Under the pieces are notes generated by a model. That model was not told where the DNA came from. It ran no database searches and worked only from the letters and a program-made list of their open reading frames with translations. Positions 30,316 through 38,235 of a stretch of 38,271 bases of DNA are shown here, one piece after another (position 1 is the stretch's first letter; each line of letters begins with the position of its first letter). A program made the translations under genes and the position numbers. The DNA is from Gaiellales bacterium (GTDB taxonomy: Bacteria; Actinomycetota; Thermoleophilia; Gaiellales; JAICJC01), in assembly GCA_036273515.1 (NCBI GenBank), contig DASUHM010000042.1, forward strand, positions 1-38,271, in the 5' to 3' direction.

Positions 30316-30795
30316 GTGCGACGGGCCAACGCTGCCGCTGCATGGATCTGCTGGTGGGTCGGCTGCTTCTGGCTGTGGATGCTGCTCGTCGGCACGTGGG
30401 GCCGCACCGTCGGCGTCGCCGGCGCGATCGTCGCGATCGTGGCCGCCGCCTTGGCCGAGCGAGCCCGGCGGGCGGCCGGAGTGCATCCCCGGGTCGGGCT
30501 CGAGCCGCTGCGGAACGGCCTGACCGTCCCGCTCGTCGTCTTCGCGGATTTCGGGATCGTCATGTATGCGCTTCTGGCGTCGCTCTGGCGGCGGCGCGTC
30601 GTGCGCGGCCGCTTCATGGCCCGCGAGTTCGCCGCCGGGCCGAAGACGACGCCCGAGGGTGCCGCCCACCGGGCCTGGACGGTGCTCGTCGCCGGGTACA
30701 GCCCGAACGCGTACGTCGTCGACATCGACCCCGAGGAGGACGTCGTGCTCGTCCACGACCTGGTGCCGTGGCGCCGGTCCGAGGAGCCGGCGTGA
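30316..30795 (+). CDS. mrpE: cation antiporter subunit MrpE
   Basis: 159-aa membrane subunit E of the multi-subunit cation/proton antiporter (Mrp/Mnh). Two to three N-terminal helices (WICWWVGCFWLWMLLVG, GVAGAIVAIVAAALAER), then the soluble part with PKTTPEGAAHRAWTVLVAGYSPNAYVVDIDPEEDVVLVHDL, the hallmark MnhE end. GTG 30316 is chosen because the in-frame ATG at 30289 lies in an inverted repeat and has no ribosome site. First gene of a seven-gene run in which every junction overlaps (ATGA, GTGA or ATAG). Confidence 0.85.
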   Translation: MRRANAAAAWICWWVGCFWLWMLLVGTWGRTVGVAGAIVAIVAAALAERARRAAGVHPRVGLEPLRNGLTVPLVVFADFGIVMYALLASLWRRRVVRGRFMAREFAAGPKTTPEGAAHRAWTVLVAGYSPNAYVVDIDPEEDVVLVHDLVPWRRSEEPA

Positions 30796-31043
30796 ACGAG
30801 TTCCTGCTCGCGGCGACCGTCATGCTCGCGGGCTTCGTCCCGATCGGCATCGTCTGCCTGCGCGAGGCGCCGATCGACGCGCTCGCGGCGCTCGAGCTGG
30901 CCGGCGCGCTTGCGACGACCATCCTGCTTTGCCTGTCCGAGGGCTTCGGCCGGTCGTTCTACTTCGACGTCCCCGTCGTCTGCGCCGCCCTGACCTGGGT
31001 GAGCGGCCTCGTGTTCGCCCGGTTCCTGGGGCGGCACATATGA
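30792..31043 (+). CDS. mrpF: cation antiporter subunit MrpF
   Basis: 83-aa subunit with three hydrophobic helices. CLREAPIDALAALELAGALATTILLCL matches the conserved MrpF stretch containing its key acidic residues. GTG 30792 overlaps the mrpE stop (GTGA). Length is normal for MnhF/MbhB. Confidence 0.88.
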   Translation: MNEFLLAATVMLAGFVPIGIVCLREAPIDALAALELAGALATTILLCLSEGFGRSFYFDVPVVCAALTWVSGLVFARFLGRHI

Positions 31044-31354
31044 GCGCCCTGGCCGTCCACGTGCTGCTCGTGATCGCGGTCGTCGCGCAGCTCCTCTCGG
31101 CGCTCGGCCTCGTGGTCATGCGCACCGCCGCCGACCGGCTGCACTACACCTCCGCCGCGTTCACCGTCGGCCCGTTCTGCGTGCTCGCCGCCGTGCTGCT
31201 CCACACCGGCATGACCACCGCGGGCTACGACACGATCGCCACGGTCGGCCTGCTGTTCCTGGCCGGGCCGGTCGTCGTCCACGCGACCGCGCGCGCGGGG
31301 CGCCGGCGCGAGCTCGGCGATCCGCGACCGCGCCCCGAGGAGCGAGTCCGATAG
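31040..31354 (+). CDS. mrpG: cation antiporter subunit MrpG
   Basis: 104-aa subunit of three helices. GLVVMRTAADRLHYTSAAFTVGPFCVL is the MnhG/PhaG signature, and the tail is polar and Arg-rich. ATG 31040 overlaps the mrpF stop. Its stop TAG overlaps the proposed AUA start of the next subunit. Confidence 0.9.
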   Translation: MSALAVHVLLVIAVVAQLLSALGLVVMRTAADRLHYTSAAFTVGPFCVLAAVLLHTGMTTAGYDTIATVGLLFLAGPVVVHATARAGRRRELGDPRPRPEERVR

Positions 31355-31611
31355 TCCTCGACTCCATCGCACCGCTCCAGGCCGCGACGCTCATCCTCGT
31401 CGCCTGCGCCGCCACGGCCGTCGCGCTCTGTCTCGACCCGCTGCGCCAGATCTTCCTGAGCGGCGTCTACGGCCTCCTCCTGGTGCTGCTCTTCGTCGTG
31501 CTCCAGGCGCCTGACGTGGCGCTCTCGATGCTCGTCGTGACCACCGTCGCCTACCCGCTGATCGTCCTCATCGCGATCAGCCGCACCCGGCGGGAGGACG
31601 GGAAGGAATGA
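31351..31611 (+). CDS. DUF4040-type antiporter subunit (MbhD-like), AUA start proposed
   Basis: 86-codon frame encoding three helices: APLQAATLILVACAATAVAL, IFLSGVYGLLLVLLFVVLQ and the conserved APDVALSMLVVTTVAYPLIVL, which is the MbhD/DUF4040 module (the piece corresponding to the C-terminal part of MrpA). The frame has no ATG, GTG or TTG before the first helix. ATA at 31351 overlaps the mrpG stop (ATAG) and has GAGGAG 8 nt upstream, the same geometry as the other junctions. The end overlaps the next start (ATGA). Gene finders that need standard starts will miss it. Confidence 0.75.
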   Translation: MVLDSIAPLQAATLILVACAATAVALCLDPLRQIFLSGVYGLLLVLLFVVLQAPDVALSMLVVTTVAYPLIVLIAISRTRREDGKE

Positions 31612-32348
31612 GCTCGCGGCAGCGCCTGAGGGGACTCATCGCAGCGCCGGTGCTCGCGGTGCTCGGGGGCATCCTGCTGTGGGGACTCTCCGGCGCCCCC
31701 GCGTTCGGCGACTTCCACGGGGCCTACGGCGACCTCCTGAACCGGATCGCGGTCCCACAGCGGCACACGACGAACGTGGTGACGGCCATCGTCTTCGACT
31801 ACCGCGGGTTCGACACCATGGGCGAGGAGTTCATCCTCTTCGCGTCGGTCGTGGGCGTCGTCCTGCTCCTGCGCGACATCCGCAAGCCGGCCGGCAGCAA
31901 GGACGATGCGGTTCAGAGCGATGCCATCCGCCTCTTCGGCGTGCTCATGGTCGGCGTCGTCGTGGTCGTCGGGCTGTGGCTGGCGGCGTTCGGGCTCGTC
32001 ACGCCGGGAGGCGGGTTCCAGGGCGGCGTCGCCATCGCCGGAGGGATCGTCCTCGTCTTCCTCGCCGCCGGCTACCGGCCGTGGCGGGCGTTCGGCCGCG
32101 AGGCCCTGCTCGACCCGTTCGAGGGCGGAGGAGCCGCGAGCTACGTCGCCCTCGGCCTGGCGGCGCTGATTGCCGGGACGCCGTTCCTGCACAACCTGCT
32201 CGGGAACGGCACGACCGGCACGCTCCTCTCCGGCGGCAGCATGAGCCTCCTGAACTGGGCGGTTGCGATCGAGGTGGCGGCGGCGAATCTCGTGCTCTAC
32301 ACCGAGTTCCTCGAGAGCTACCTCGTCCCCCACCTGTCCGGGCGATGA
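31608..32348 (+). CDS. mrpB: MbhE-MnhB fusion antiporter subunit
   Basis: 246-aa membrane protein of two modules. The first ~95 residues (GDFHGAYGDLLNRIAVPQRH, TAIVFDYRGFDTMGEEFILFAS) are the MbhE-like part with the motif VFDYRGFDTMGEE. The rest is MnhB/MbhF: RLFGVLMVGVVVVVGLWLAAFGL, LVTPGGGFQGGVAIAGGIVLV. In many bacteria the first module is the end of MrpA; here it is fused to MrpB. ATG 31608 with GGAAGGA upstream and stop overlapping mrpC. Confidence 0.88.
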   Translation: MSSRQRLRGLIAAPVLAVLGGILLWGLSGAPAFGDFHGAYGDLLNRIAVPQRHTTNVVTAIVFDYRGFDTMGEEFILFASVVGVVLLLRDIRKPAGSKDDAVQSDAIRLFGVLMVGVVVVVGLWLAAFGLVTPGGGFQGGVAIAGGIVLVFLAAGYRPWRAFGREALLDPFEGGGAASYVALGLAALIAGTPFLHNLLGNGTTGTLLSGGSMSLLNWAVAIEVAAANLVLYTEFLESYLVPHLSGR

Positions 32349-32689
32349 CCTACCTCGCCTACGGAGTCGTCGCATGGGTGTTCGCGGTCGGGGTGTACGG
32401 CGCCATCGTCAGCCGCAACCTGATCCACCTCGCCCTGTGCCTGACGGTCACCCAGTCGTCGACCTACATCCTGCTGCTCACGCTCGGCTACCGCCACGGC
32501 GGGCGGGCACCGATCTTCAAGGGCGTCAAGCTCGGCACCGCGGCGGTCGACCCGGTCGTCCAGTCGCTCACGCTCACCGACGTGGTGGTCAGCGTGACCG
32601 TGATCGCGCTCATCCTGGCGCTCGCGCTCGACGTGCACCGCCAGTCCGGCAGCGTCGACCCGGACGAGATCTCGACGCTCAACGGATGA
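32345..32689 (+). CDS. mrpC: cation antiporter subunit MrpC (NuoK-like)
   Basis: 114-aa NuoK-like subunit with three helices: VVAWVFAVGVYGAIVSRNLIHLALCL, TQSSTYILLLTLGY, and VVQSLTLTDVVVSVTVIALILALAL. VDPVVQSLTLTDVVVS is diagnostic for MnhC. ATG 32345 overlaps the mrpB stop; its own stop overlaps mrpD. Confidence 0.92.
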   Translation: MTYLAYGVVAWVFAVGVYGAIVSRNLIHLALCLTVTQSSTYILLLTLGYRHGGRAPIFKGVKLGTAAVDPVVQSLTLTDVVVSVTVIALILALALDVHRQSGSVDPDEISTLNG

Positions 32690-34503
32690 GCTGGGCGCTG
32701 CCGCTCCCCGTGGCGATCCCGTTGATCGCGGCGGCCCTGCTCGTCGTGGGCGGCGAGGTGCTGCCGCGGCGCGTGTACGACGCGATCGGCATCGCCGCAG
32801 CGGCGGCCGCCACGGCCTTCGCGCTCCTGATCCTCCAGGCGTCTGAGCGGCACGACGTCCTGCACTGGTTCGGCGGCTGGCACCCGCACAACGGCATCGC
32901 CCTGGGGATCTCGTTCACGGTCGACCCGCTCGGCGCCGGGATGGCCGCGCTGGCATGCGGGCTCGACCTGCTCGCCCTCGTCTACTCGTGGACGTTCATG
33001 CGCTGGCAGTCGCAGGCGTTCGACGTCCTCATGCTCACCTTCGGCGGGGCGATGGCGGGGTTCGCGCTCACCGGCGACATCTTCAACATGTTCGTGTGGT
33101 TCGAGCTCATGGGCGTCTCCGCATACGCGCTTGCCGGCTTCATGGTCGAGGAGCTCGGGCCGCTCCAGGGGGCGATCAACTTCGCCGTCACGAACACGGT
33201 CGGCGCGTACCTGATCCTCATGGGGATCGCGCTCCTCTACGCCCGCACGGACGCGCTCAACCTGGCCCAGATCGGGCGCACGCTCGAGCGCCGGCCGGCC
33301 GACCGGCTCGTCATCGTCGCCTTCGTCCTGATCGTCACCGGGCTGATGGTCAAGGCGGCGATCGTGCCGTTCCACTTCTGGCTCGCCGACGCGCACGCGG
33401 CGTCGCCCGCGCCGGTGTGCATGCTGCTCTCGGGCGCGATGGTCGAGCTCGGGATCTTCTTCATCGCCCGCGTCTACTGGACGGTCTTCGCCGGTCCGCT
33501 CGGGGTGCACGAGGCCGGGGTGCGGGACGTGCTCGTGGGGCTCGGCGTCACGACAGCCCTGGTCGGGGCGGCGATGTGCTTCCTGCAGCGCCACCTGAAG
33601 CGGCTCCTGGCCTACTCCACGATCTCGCACGCGGGGGTGATGCTCGCCGGCGTCGCGCTGCTCGACCCGCACTCCCTCGCGGGCGTCGCCGATCTCGTGC
33701 TCGCCCACGGGCTGCTCAAGGGCGGCCTGTTCCTGATCTGCGGCATCATCCTCGTCGAGCTGCGCCACATCGACGAGCTCGAGGTGCACGGAGCGGGCCG
33801 GCGGCTGCCGGTCACGGGGGTGCTCTGGCTCGTCGGCACGGTCGGTCTCATCGGGATCCCGCCCCTCGGCGTGTTCCTGGCCCACCAGCTGCTCGACGAG
33901 GGTGGCCGCGCGCACGGATTCGGGTGGCTGGCGGCGGTCGGAGCGGTCGCGAGCGGGGTGTGCGCCGGAGCGATGCTGCGGGCGGGCGCGCGGATCTTCC
34001 TCGGCTGGGGCGCCCACGAGGACCACTTGCTCACTCCCGAACCCGACGAGGATGCGCCCGAGCGCGACGTCAGCCTGCGGCTGATGGCGACCGTCGCCGG
34101 CGTCGCGATCGTCCTCGGCCTGGTGGTCCCTCTCGTCCCCGGCCTCGAGGCCCGCACCCAGCTCGCGGCGGAGCGGTTCGCCGACACCTCGGCCTACCGT
34201 GCGGTCGTGCTGCACGGCGCGGCCCACGGCGACCGGGCGGCGCACCTGTCGTTCTCGGTGCTGAGCGTCGACACCGCGTCGGCCCTCTACGGCCTCGCCG
34301 CGCTCGCGATCGCGGCCGCGACGGCCGCGTTCGGGCTCTGGCACCGGCGGCTGCCGGGCGGCCTGCGGCGGGCCGGCGCCCGCACGCTCTGGCCTCCCGC
34401 CACGGTCGTGCGTGACGCGCACAGCGGCATCGTCGGCGACTACCTGCTCTGGCTGAGCGCGGGCGCGCTGGCGGTCGCGGCCCTCTGGGCGCTGACGCTC
34501 TAG
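32686..34503 (+). CDS. mrpD: cation antiporter subunit MrpD (NuoN/M-like)
   Basis: 605-aa proton-pumping-type subunit of about 14-15 helices, longer than the usual ~500. Key residues of the proton path are present: Glu in FVWFELMGVSAYALAG, Lys in VKAAIVPFHFWLADAHAASP, and Lys/His in RHLKRLLAYSTISHAG. The extra length lies in a C-terminal ~120 residues with a loop and one or two more helices, perhaps replacing contacts otherwise made by MrpA. It is the only NuoL/M/N-like subunit in the operon. Followed at once by a hairpin. Confidence 0.92.
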   Translation: MSWALPLPVAIPLIAAALLVVGGEVLPRRVYDAIGIAAAAAATAFALLILQASERHDVLHWFGGWHPHNGIALGISFTVDPLGAGMAALACGLDLLALVYSWTFMRWQSQAFDVLMLTFGGAMAGFALTGDIFNMFVWFELMGVSAYALAGFMVEELGPLQGAINFAVTNTVGAYLILMGIALLYARTDALNLAQIGRTLERRPADRLVIVAFVLIVTGLMVKAAIVPFHFWLADAHAASPAPVCMLLSGAMVELGIFFIARVYWTVFAGPLGVHEAGVRDVLVGLGVTTALVGAAMCFLQRHLKRLLAYSTISHAGVMLAGVALLDPHSLAGVADLVLAHGLLKGGLFLICGIILVELRHIDELEVHGAGRRLPVTGVLWLVGTVGLIGIPPLGVFLAHQLLDEGGRAHGFGWLAAVGAVASGVCAGAMLRAGARIFLGWGAHEDHLLTPEPDEDAPERDVSLRLMATVAGVAIVLGLVVPLVPGLEARTQLAAERFADTSAYRAVVLHGAAHGDRAAHLSFSVLSVDTASALYGLAALAIAAATAAFGLWHRRLPGGLRRAGARTLWPPATVVRDAHSGIVGDYLLWLSAGALAVAALWALTL

Positions 34504-34539
34504 TCGGGGCCAGGCCCTACAAGCGGGGCCTGGCCCCGA
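34504..34539. terminator. hairpin/REP-like palindrome after mrpD
   Basis: A 14-bp perfect stem (34504-34517 with 34526-34539, 8-base loop) begins at the base after the stop codon. Each arm is a GGGGCCTGGCCCC-type near-palindrome, a variant of the GGGGTCTGACCCC units at 5015-5078, and both elements continue as CCCC(C)GTTTTGG/GGTTTGG. It can act as terminator of the Mrp operon. Confidence 0.65.
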
Positions 34540-34544
34540 CCCCC

Positions 34545-34569
34545 GTTTTGGTGGCGGCGCACCGGGTAT
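34545..34569 (+). promoter_or_regulatory. SigB/SigF-like promoter of the DUF892 gene
   Basis: GTTT (34545-34548), 15-bp spacer, GGGTAT (34564-34569): an exact match to the actinobacterial general-stress sigma consensus. The ATG is 29 nt downstream with GAGGAGGGG before it. The -35 is part of the REP-like element's flank. Confidence 0.65.
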
Positions 34570-34598
34570 CGGAACTGCAGCACACGAGGAGGGGAACA

Positions 34599-35573
34599 AT
34601 GTCGGAGAGAGACGTCAGCGGCCAGCTTCTGCGGTATCTGGCCGACGCGCATTCGATCGAGGAACAGGCGCTCGCCCAGCTGCGGACGGCGCCGGACATC
34701 GCCGGCGAGGATCGCCTGGCGGGCGCGCTCGGGGCGCATCTGCTCGAGACCGAGGAGCACGAGCGGCTCGTGCGCGAGCGCATGAACGCGCTCGGCGAGG
34801 CGCCCTCCCGGCTGAAGGACATGATCATGGCGGTCGGCGGCAAGGGCTTCGTCGTCTTCGCGCGCTCGCAGCCCGACACGCCGGGCAAGCTCGCCGCACA
34901 CGCGTACTCCTACGAGCACCTCGAGGTCGCCGCCTACGAGCTGCTCGCGCGCGTGGCCCGCTCGGCCGGGGATGCCGAGACCGAGGCCATGGCCGAGCGG
35001 ATCCGGGGCGATGAGGAGCGGATGGCCACGCGCATCGCCGACGTCTTCGACGAGACCGTGCGCGCGTCCGTGGCCGGGCTCGACGCCAAGGAGCTGCAAA
35101 GCCGGCTCGTGAGCTATCTGGCCGACGCCCACGCGCTGGAGCACCAGTCGATCGGCCTGCTGGAGCGCGCGATCGACGTCGCCGGAGCATCGGTTCTCGA
35201 GGCCGCATACCGGACGCACCTCGAGGAGAGCCAGGCGCACATGCGGTCGATCGAGCAGCGGCTCGACCAGCTCGATGCGGGTCCGTCGGCGGTGAAGGAC
35301 GCCGCCATGCGTCTCGGCGCCATGAACTGGGTCATGTTCTTCAAGGCCCACCCGGACACGCCGGGCAAGGTCGCCGCCTTCGCCTATGCGTTCGAGCACC
35401 TGGAGACCGCGGGCTACGAGCAGCTCCTGCGGGTGGCCGAGCTCGCCGGCGACGACGACACCGCGATGCTGGCCCAGACGACGCTCGCCGAGGAGCGGGC
35501 GGCCGCCGCGGCGATCGCCGCCGAGTGGGATGCCGCCGCCCGCGCGTCGCTCGCAGCGGTGAAGGCGCTCTGA
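34599..35573 (+). CDS. tandem DUF892 ferritin-like protein
   Basis: 324-aa soluble helical protein made of two ~155-residue DUF892 (YciF-type) domains. Parallel landmarks: LLRYLADAHSIEEQALAQL versus LVSYLADAHALEHQSIGLL; HLLETEEHERLV versus HLEESQAHMRSI; PDTPGKLAAHAYSYEHLEVAAYE versus PDTPGKVAAFAYAFEHLETAGYE. Each keeps Glu/His positions of a di-metal ferritin-like site. Single-domain DUF892 proteins are stress induced in other bacteria; a tandem form may fold as an internal dimer. The ATG follows a strong ribosome site and a stress-type promoter. The stop overlaps the next gene (TGATG). Confidence 0.88.
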   Translation: MSERDVSGQLLRYLADAHSIEEQALAQLRTAPDIAGEDRLAGALGAHLLETEEHERLVRERMNALGEAPSRLKDMIMAVGGKGFVVFARSQPDTPGKLAAHAYSYEHLEVAAYELLARVARSAGDAETEAMAERIRGDEERMATRIADVFDETVRASVAGLDAKELQSRLVSYLADAHALEHQSIGLLERAIDVAGASVLEAAYRTHLEESQAHMRSIEQRLDQLDAGPSAVKDAAMRLGAMNWVMFFKAHPDTPGKVAAFAYAFEHLETAGYEQLLRVAELAGDDDTAMLAQTTLAEERAAAAAIAAEWDAAARASLAAVKAL

Positions 35574-36571
35574 TGCGCGTCGTCGTCGTGGGAGCCACCG
35601 GCAACGTCGGCACGAGCGTCGTCTCGGCGCTGGCCGCCGACGAGGCGGTCGAGTCGATCGTCGGCCTCGCCCGCCGGCCGCGCGGCCCGGCCCACCCGAA
35701 GGTGCGCTGGGAACGGGCGGACGTGCGGCTGACCGACCTGACCTCCGCGTTCGCAGGCGCCGACGCGGTCGTCCACCTGGCCTGGCTGCTCCAGCCGTCC
35801 CACCGGGAGCCGCACATGCGGGCCGTGAACGTGGACGGGAGCGCGCGCGTGTTCGCAGCCGCCGCCGAGGCGGGCACAAAGACGCTCGTCTACGCGTCCT
35901 CCGTGGGAGCGTACGCCGCCGCCCCGACGGGCGACCGCCCGCTCGGCGAGTCGTGGCCGGCGACGGGAATCCCGAGCGCGTTCTACGGCCGCCACAAGGC
36001 GCTCGTCGAGGCCATGCTCGACCGGTTCGAGGCGGATCACCCCGAGATGCGCGTCGTCCGGCTGCGACCGGCGCTGATCTTCAAGCGGGAGGCGGCGACG
36101 GCGATCAGGCGCTACTTCGTCGGCCCGGTCGTGCCGCCGTGGGCCATCCGTCCAGGCGCGCTCCCCGCCGTACCCTGGCCCTCGGGGTTGAGCTTCCAGG
36201 CCGTCCACTCGGACGACATCGGCGAGGCCTACCGCCTGGCCGTGACCGACGACAGGGCACGGGGCGCCTACAACATCGCCGCCGACCCGCTGATCGGCCC
36301 GGCCGAGTTCGCCGGGCTCGTGGACGCGCGCATCGTCGAAGTGCCGCGCCGGGCGGTGCGGGCGGCGCTCGACGTCTCGTGGCGGGCCCGGCTGCAGGCG
36401 ACGGAGCCTGGCTGGCTCGATCTCGCCTTCGGCGTCCCGGTCATGGACACGTCGCGCGCCCGGGAGGAGCTCGGCTGGGCTCCCAGGGTGAGCGCGATCG
36501 ACGCGCTCGCGGAACTGCTCGGCGGCATCCCCGCCCGGTCGGGCGGCGCGACGCCGGTTCTGGCTGCCTAA
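35573..36571 (+). CDS. NAD-dependent epimerase/dehydratase
   Basis: 332-aa extended short-chain dehydrogenase. N-terminal Rossmann fold VVVVGATGNVGTSVVSAL, acceptor strand and ADAVVHLAWLLQPSH, active-site region VYASSVGAYAAAP and the YxxxK motif in FYGRHKALVE. The C-terminal substrate domain (FQAVHSDDIGEAYRLAV) is normal. ATG 35573 overlaps the DUF892 stop by 1 bp. Substrate is probably a nucleotide sugar or similar; not determinable. Convergent 4-bp overlap with the SDR gene. Confidence 0.9.
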   Translation: MRVVVVGATGNVGTSVVSALAADEAVESIVGLARRPRGPAHPKVRWERADVRLTDLTSAFAGADAVVHLAWLLQPSHREPHMRAVNVDGSARVFAAAAEAGTKTLVYASSVGAYAAAPTGDRPLGESWPATGIPSAFYGRHKALVEAMLDRFEADHPEMRVVRLRPALIFKREAATAIRRYFVGPVVPPWAIRPGALPAVPWPSGLSFQAVHSDDIGEAYRLAVTDDRARGAYNIAADPLIGPAEFAGLVDARIVEVPRRAVRAALDVSWRARLQATEPGWLDLAFGVPVMDTSRAREELGWAPRVSAIDALAELLGGIPARSGGATPVLAA

Positions 36572-37326
36572 CCGGCTTCGACGAACCGGCGCGAGACGGC
36601 CGTGTACAGCCGGATCGGGGCGAGGCGGACGAGCTTCATCCCGATCCGGTAGGGCAGCGGGAACACCGCCTCGGCCTTGCCCTGCGCGATGGCGTCGGCG
36701 ATGCGGCGGGCGGCGTCGGGCGCCTCGATCATGAACGGCATCGGGAAGTCGTTGCGCTCGGTGAGGGGCGTGCGCACGAAGCCGGGGTTCACGAGCTGGA
36801 CATCGATGCCCAGAGGCGCGAGATCGATGCGCAGCGATTCGAGCAGGTTGATCTCGGCGGCCTTGGACGGCCCGTAGGCCTCGGCGCGCGTGTAGCCGCG
36901 GTATCCGGCCACGCTCGCGACGCCGACGATGGTGCCGCCGCGGCGGGCGATCATGCCCGGGAGGATCGCGTCGAGCGAGTTGACCATCCCCATGAAGTTG
37001 GACTCGACGTGGTCGCGGATGAGCGCCGAGTCCCAGTCGCGGACATCCACCTGGGCCCAGATGCCGGCGTTCAGCACCGCGAGGTCGATCGGGCCGGCGT
37101 CGGCCTCGACGGCGGCGACGGCCGCCTTCAGCGCCCCGGGCTCGCGAACGTCACCGGGGATCGCCCGCACCTCTCCCGGCGCCGACGCCGCGACCTGCTC
37201 GAGCAGCTCGGCGCGCCGCGCGGTGACGGCCACCCGGGCGCCGCGCCGCGAGAGCTCGTGGGCGAGCGCCGCACCGATCCCGCTCGAGCCGCCCGTGATC
37301 CACGTGACGCTGCCGCGGATCCTCAT
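36568..37326 (-). CDS. short-chain dehydrogenase/reductase
   Basis: 252-aa classical SDR with cofactor motif TGGSSGIGAALAHEL, NAG motif (VLNAGIWA), catalytic Ser in VGVASVAGYRG and YGPSK (Tyr-x3-Lys). The C-terminal ~40 residues end in a basic amphipathic tail (GMKLVRLAPIRLYTAVSRRFV), as in SDRs acting on lipidic substrates. ATG 37326 overlaps the stop of the DUF1360 gene (ATGA), so the two are coupled. Confidence 0.92.
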   Translation of the reverse strand: MRIRGSVTWITGGSSGIGAALAHELSRRGARVAVTARRAELLEQVAASAPGEVRAIPGDVREPGALKAAVAAVEADAGPIDLAVLNAGIWAQVDVRDWDSALIRDHVESNFMGMVNSLDAILPGMIARRGGTIVGVASVAGYRGYTRAEAYGPSKAAEINLLESLRIDLAPLGIDVQLVNPGFVRTPLTERNDFPMPFMIEAPDAARRIADAIAQGKAEAVFPLPYRIGMKLVRLAPIRLYTAVSRRFVEAG

Positions 37327-37781
37327 TCCGGCGACGCAGCCGCGTGCGCGAGGTGCAGGAAGTCGGCGAGCGCGAGGGCGGTGCCCACGCCGGCGACGAA
37401 CCGGGTGACGCGCGGCGCGGCCACGAACCCGAGGCCGAGCCCGGACGCCACCCACATGCCGATGCAGAACGGGCACGCGATCAGCTCGCCGATCGCCCGC
37501 TGTGCGCCCTCGCCGCGGGCGGTCTCCTCGACCTCGCTCGGCCCGGCCTCGCCCTGGTAGCGGACGAACGGCGCCCGGATGAACGCTGTCACGCGGTCCT
37601 TCGCGACCAGGCGGCTGTACTTGTGCGTCGCAACGCCGAGCAGGACGATGTCGGCCGCCGAGAACCGCTTCGGCAGATCGTCCTTCGTCGCGGCGATGCC
37701 GGTCGCGAGCGCGACGTTGAACGCCGCTGCGAGCGCGGCATATGTCTTCAGCGGGATCGGCTTGTCTGAATACCCCGACAT
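37323..37781 (-). CDS. DUF1360 membrane protein
   Basis: 152-aa protein with two to three membrane segments (about residues 10-30, 108-130, 130-145). The motif LIACPFCIGMWV is the defining DUF1360 signature, and THKYSRLVAKDRVTAFIRAPFVRY the conserved cytoplasmic part. Function unknown; members often accompany stress and dehydrogenase genes. Coupled to the SDR downstream. Confidence 0.88.
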   Translation of the reverse strand: MSGYSDKPIPLKTYAALAAAFNVALATGIAATKDDLPKRFSAADIVLLGVATHKYSRLVAKDRVTAFIRAPFVRYQGEAGPSEVEETARGEGAQRAIGELIACPFCIGMWVASGLGLGFVAAPRVTRFVAGVGTALALADFLHLAHAAASPE

Positions 37782-37784
37782 GCG

Positions 37785-38009
37785 CTAGCCCTGGCTCCCG
37801 TCATCGTCGGGGAGCTCGTCCTTCCGGAGGCGCCGCTCGCTGGTCGACGGGCTGCTCGTCTTCGTGCGGTAGTCCGGCGGGCGGATCGCGTCGGCAACCG
37901 CCTCGCCGACGCCCTCCTGGTCGGGCTGCGCCGCCTCGCGGACGGCTTCGTCCGGCTCCGTGCCTTCCCGCTTCTCGCGCTCGCGCTCGTGCTCTCGCTT
38001 CTCCGGCAT
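37785..38009 (-). CDS. small highly charged protein, unknown
   Basis: 74-aa protein with a Glu/Arg/Lys-rich start (PEKREHEREREKREGTEPDE) and no hydrophobic stretch; probably disordered. ATG 38009 has GAGG 8 nt upstream; a GTG at 38018 is the alternative. It sits between DUF1360 and the DUF7218-like gene, all on the minus strand, probably one operon. Confidence 0.6.
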   Translation of the reverse strand: MPEKREHEREREKREGTEPDEAVREAAQPDQEGVGEAVADAIRPPDYRTKTSSPSTSERRLRKDELPDDDGSQG

Positions 38010-38022
38010 CTGGCTCACCTCG

Positions 38023-38235
38023 CTAGGACGACTTCTTGGCGGTCGCCTTGCCGCCTTTGCGGCCGGCGGCCTTCTTCTGGGCGGTCGTCCCGCCCTGCTT
38101 CGACGAGCTGCCGGAGCCCGAGCTCTTGCCGCCCCGCTTGGACGCGCCCGGCGAGTTGGCGATCCGGGCCGCCCGCTCCTTCGACATGCCCTTGTCCTTC
38201 AGGGCCTCGTACTGCTTCTCGTTCTTCACCGCCAT
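38023..38235 (-). CDS. small basic KGG/DUF7218-like protein
   Basis: 70-aa protein. The N-terminal NEKQYEALKDKGMSKERAARIANSPGASKRGG is a widespread conserved stretch (DUF7218-type); the rest is a Lys/Ser/Gly tail that could bind nucleic acid. ATG 38235 has GAGAGGAGG upstream. Function unknown; related proteins are found with general-stress genes. Confidence 0.78.
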   Translation of the reverse strand: MAVKNEKQYEALKDKGMSKERAARIANSPGASKRGGKSSGSGSSSKQGGTTAQKKAAGRKGGKATAKKSS

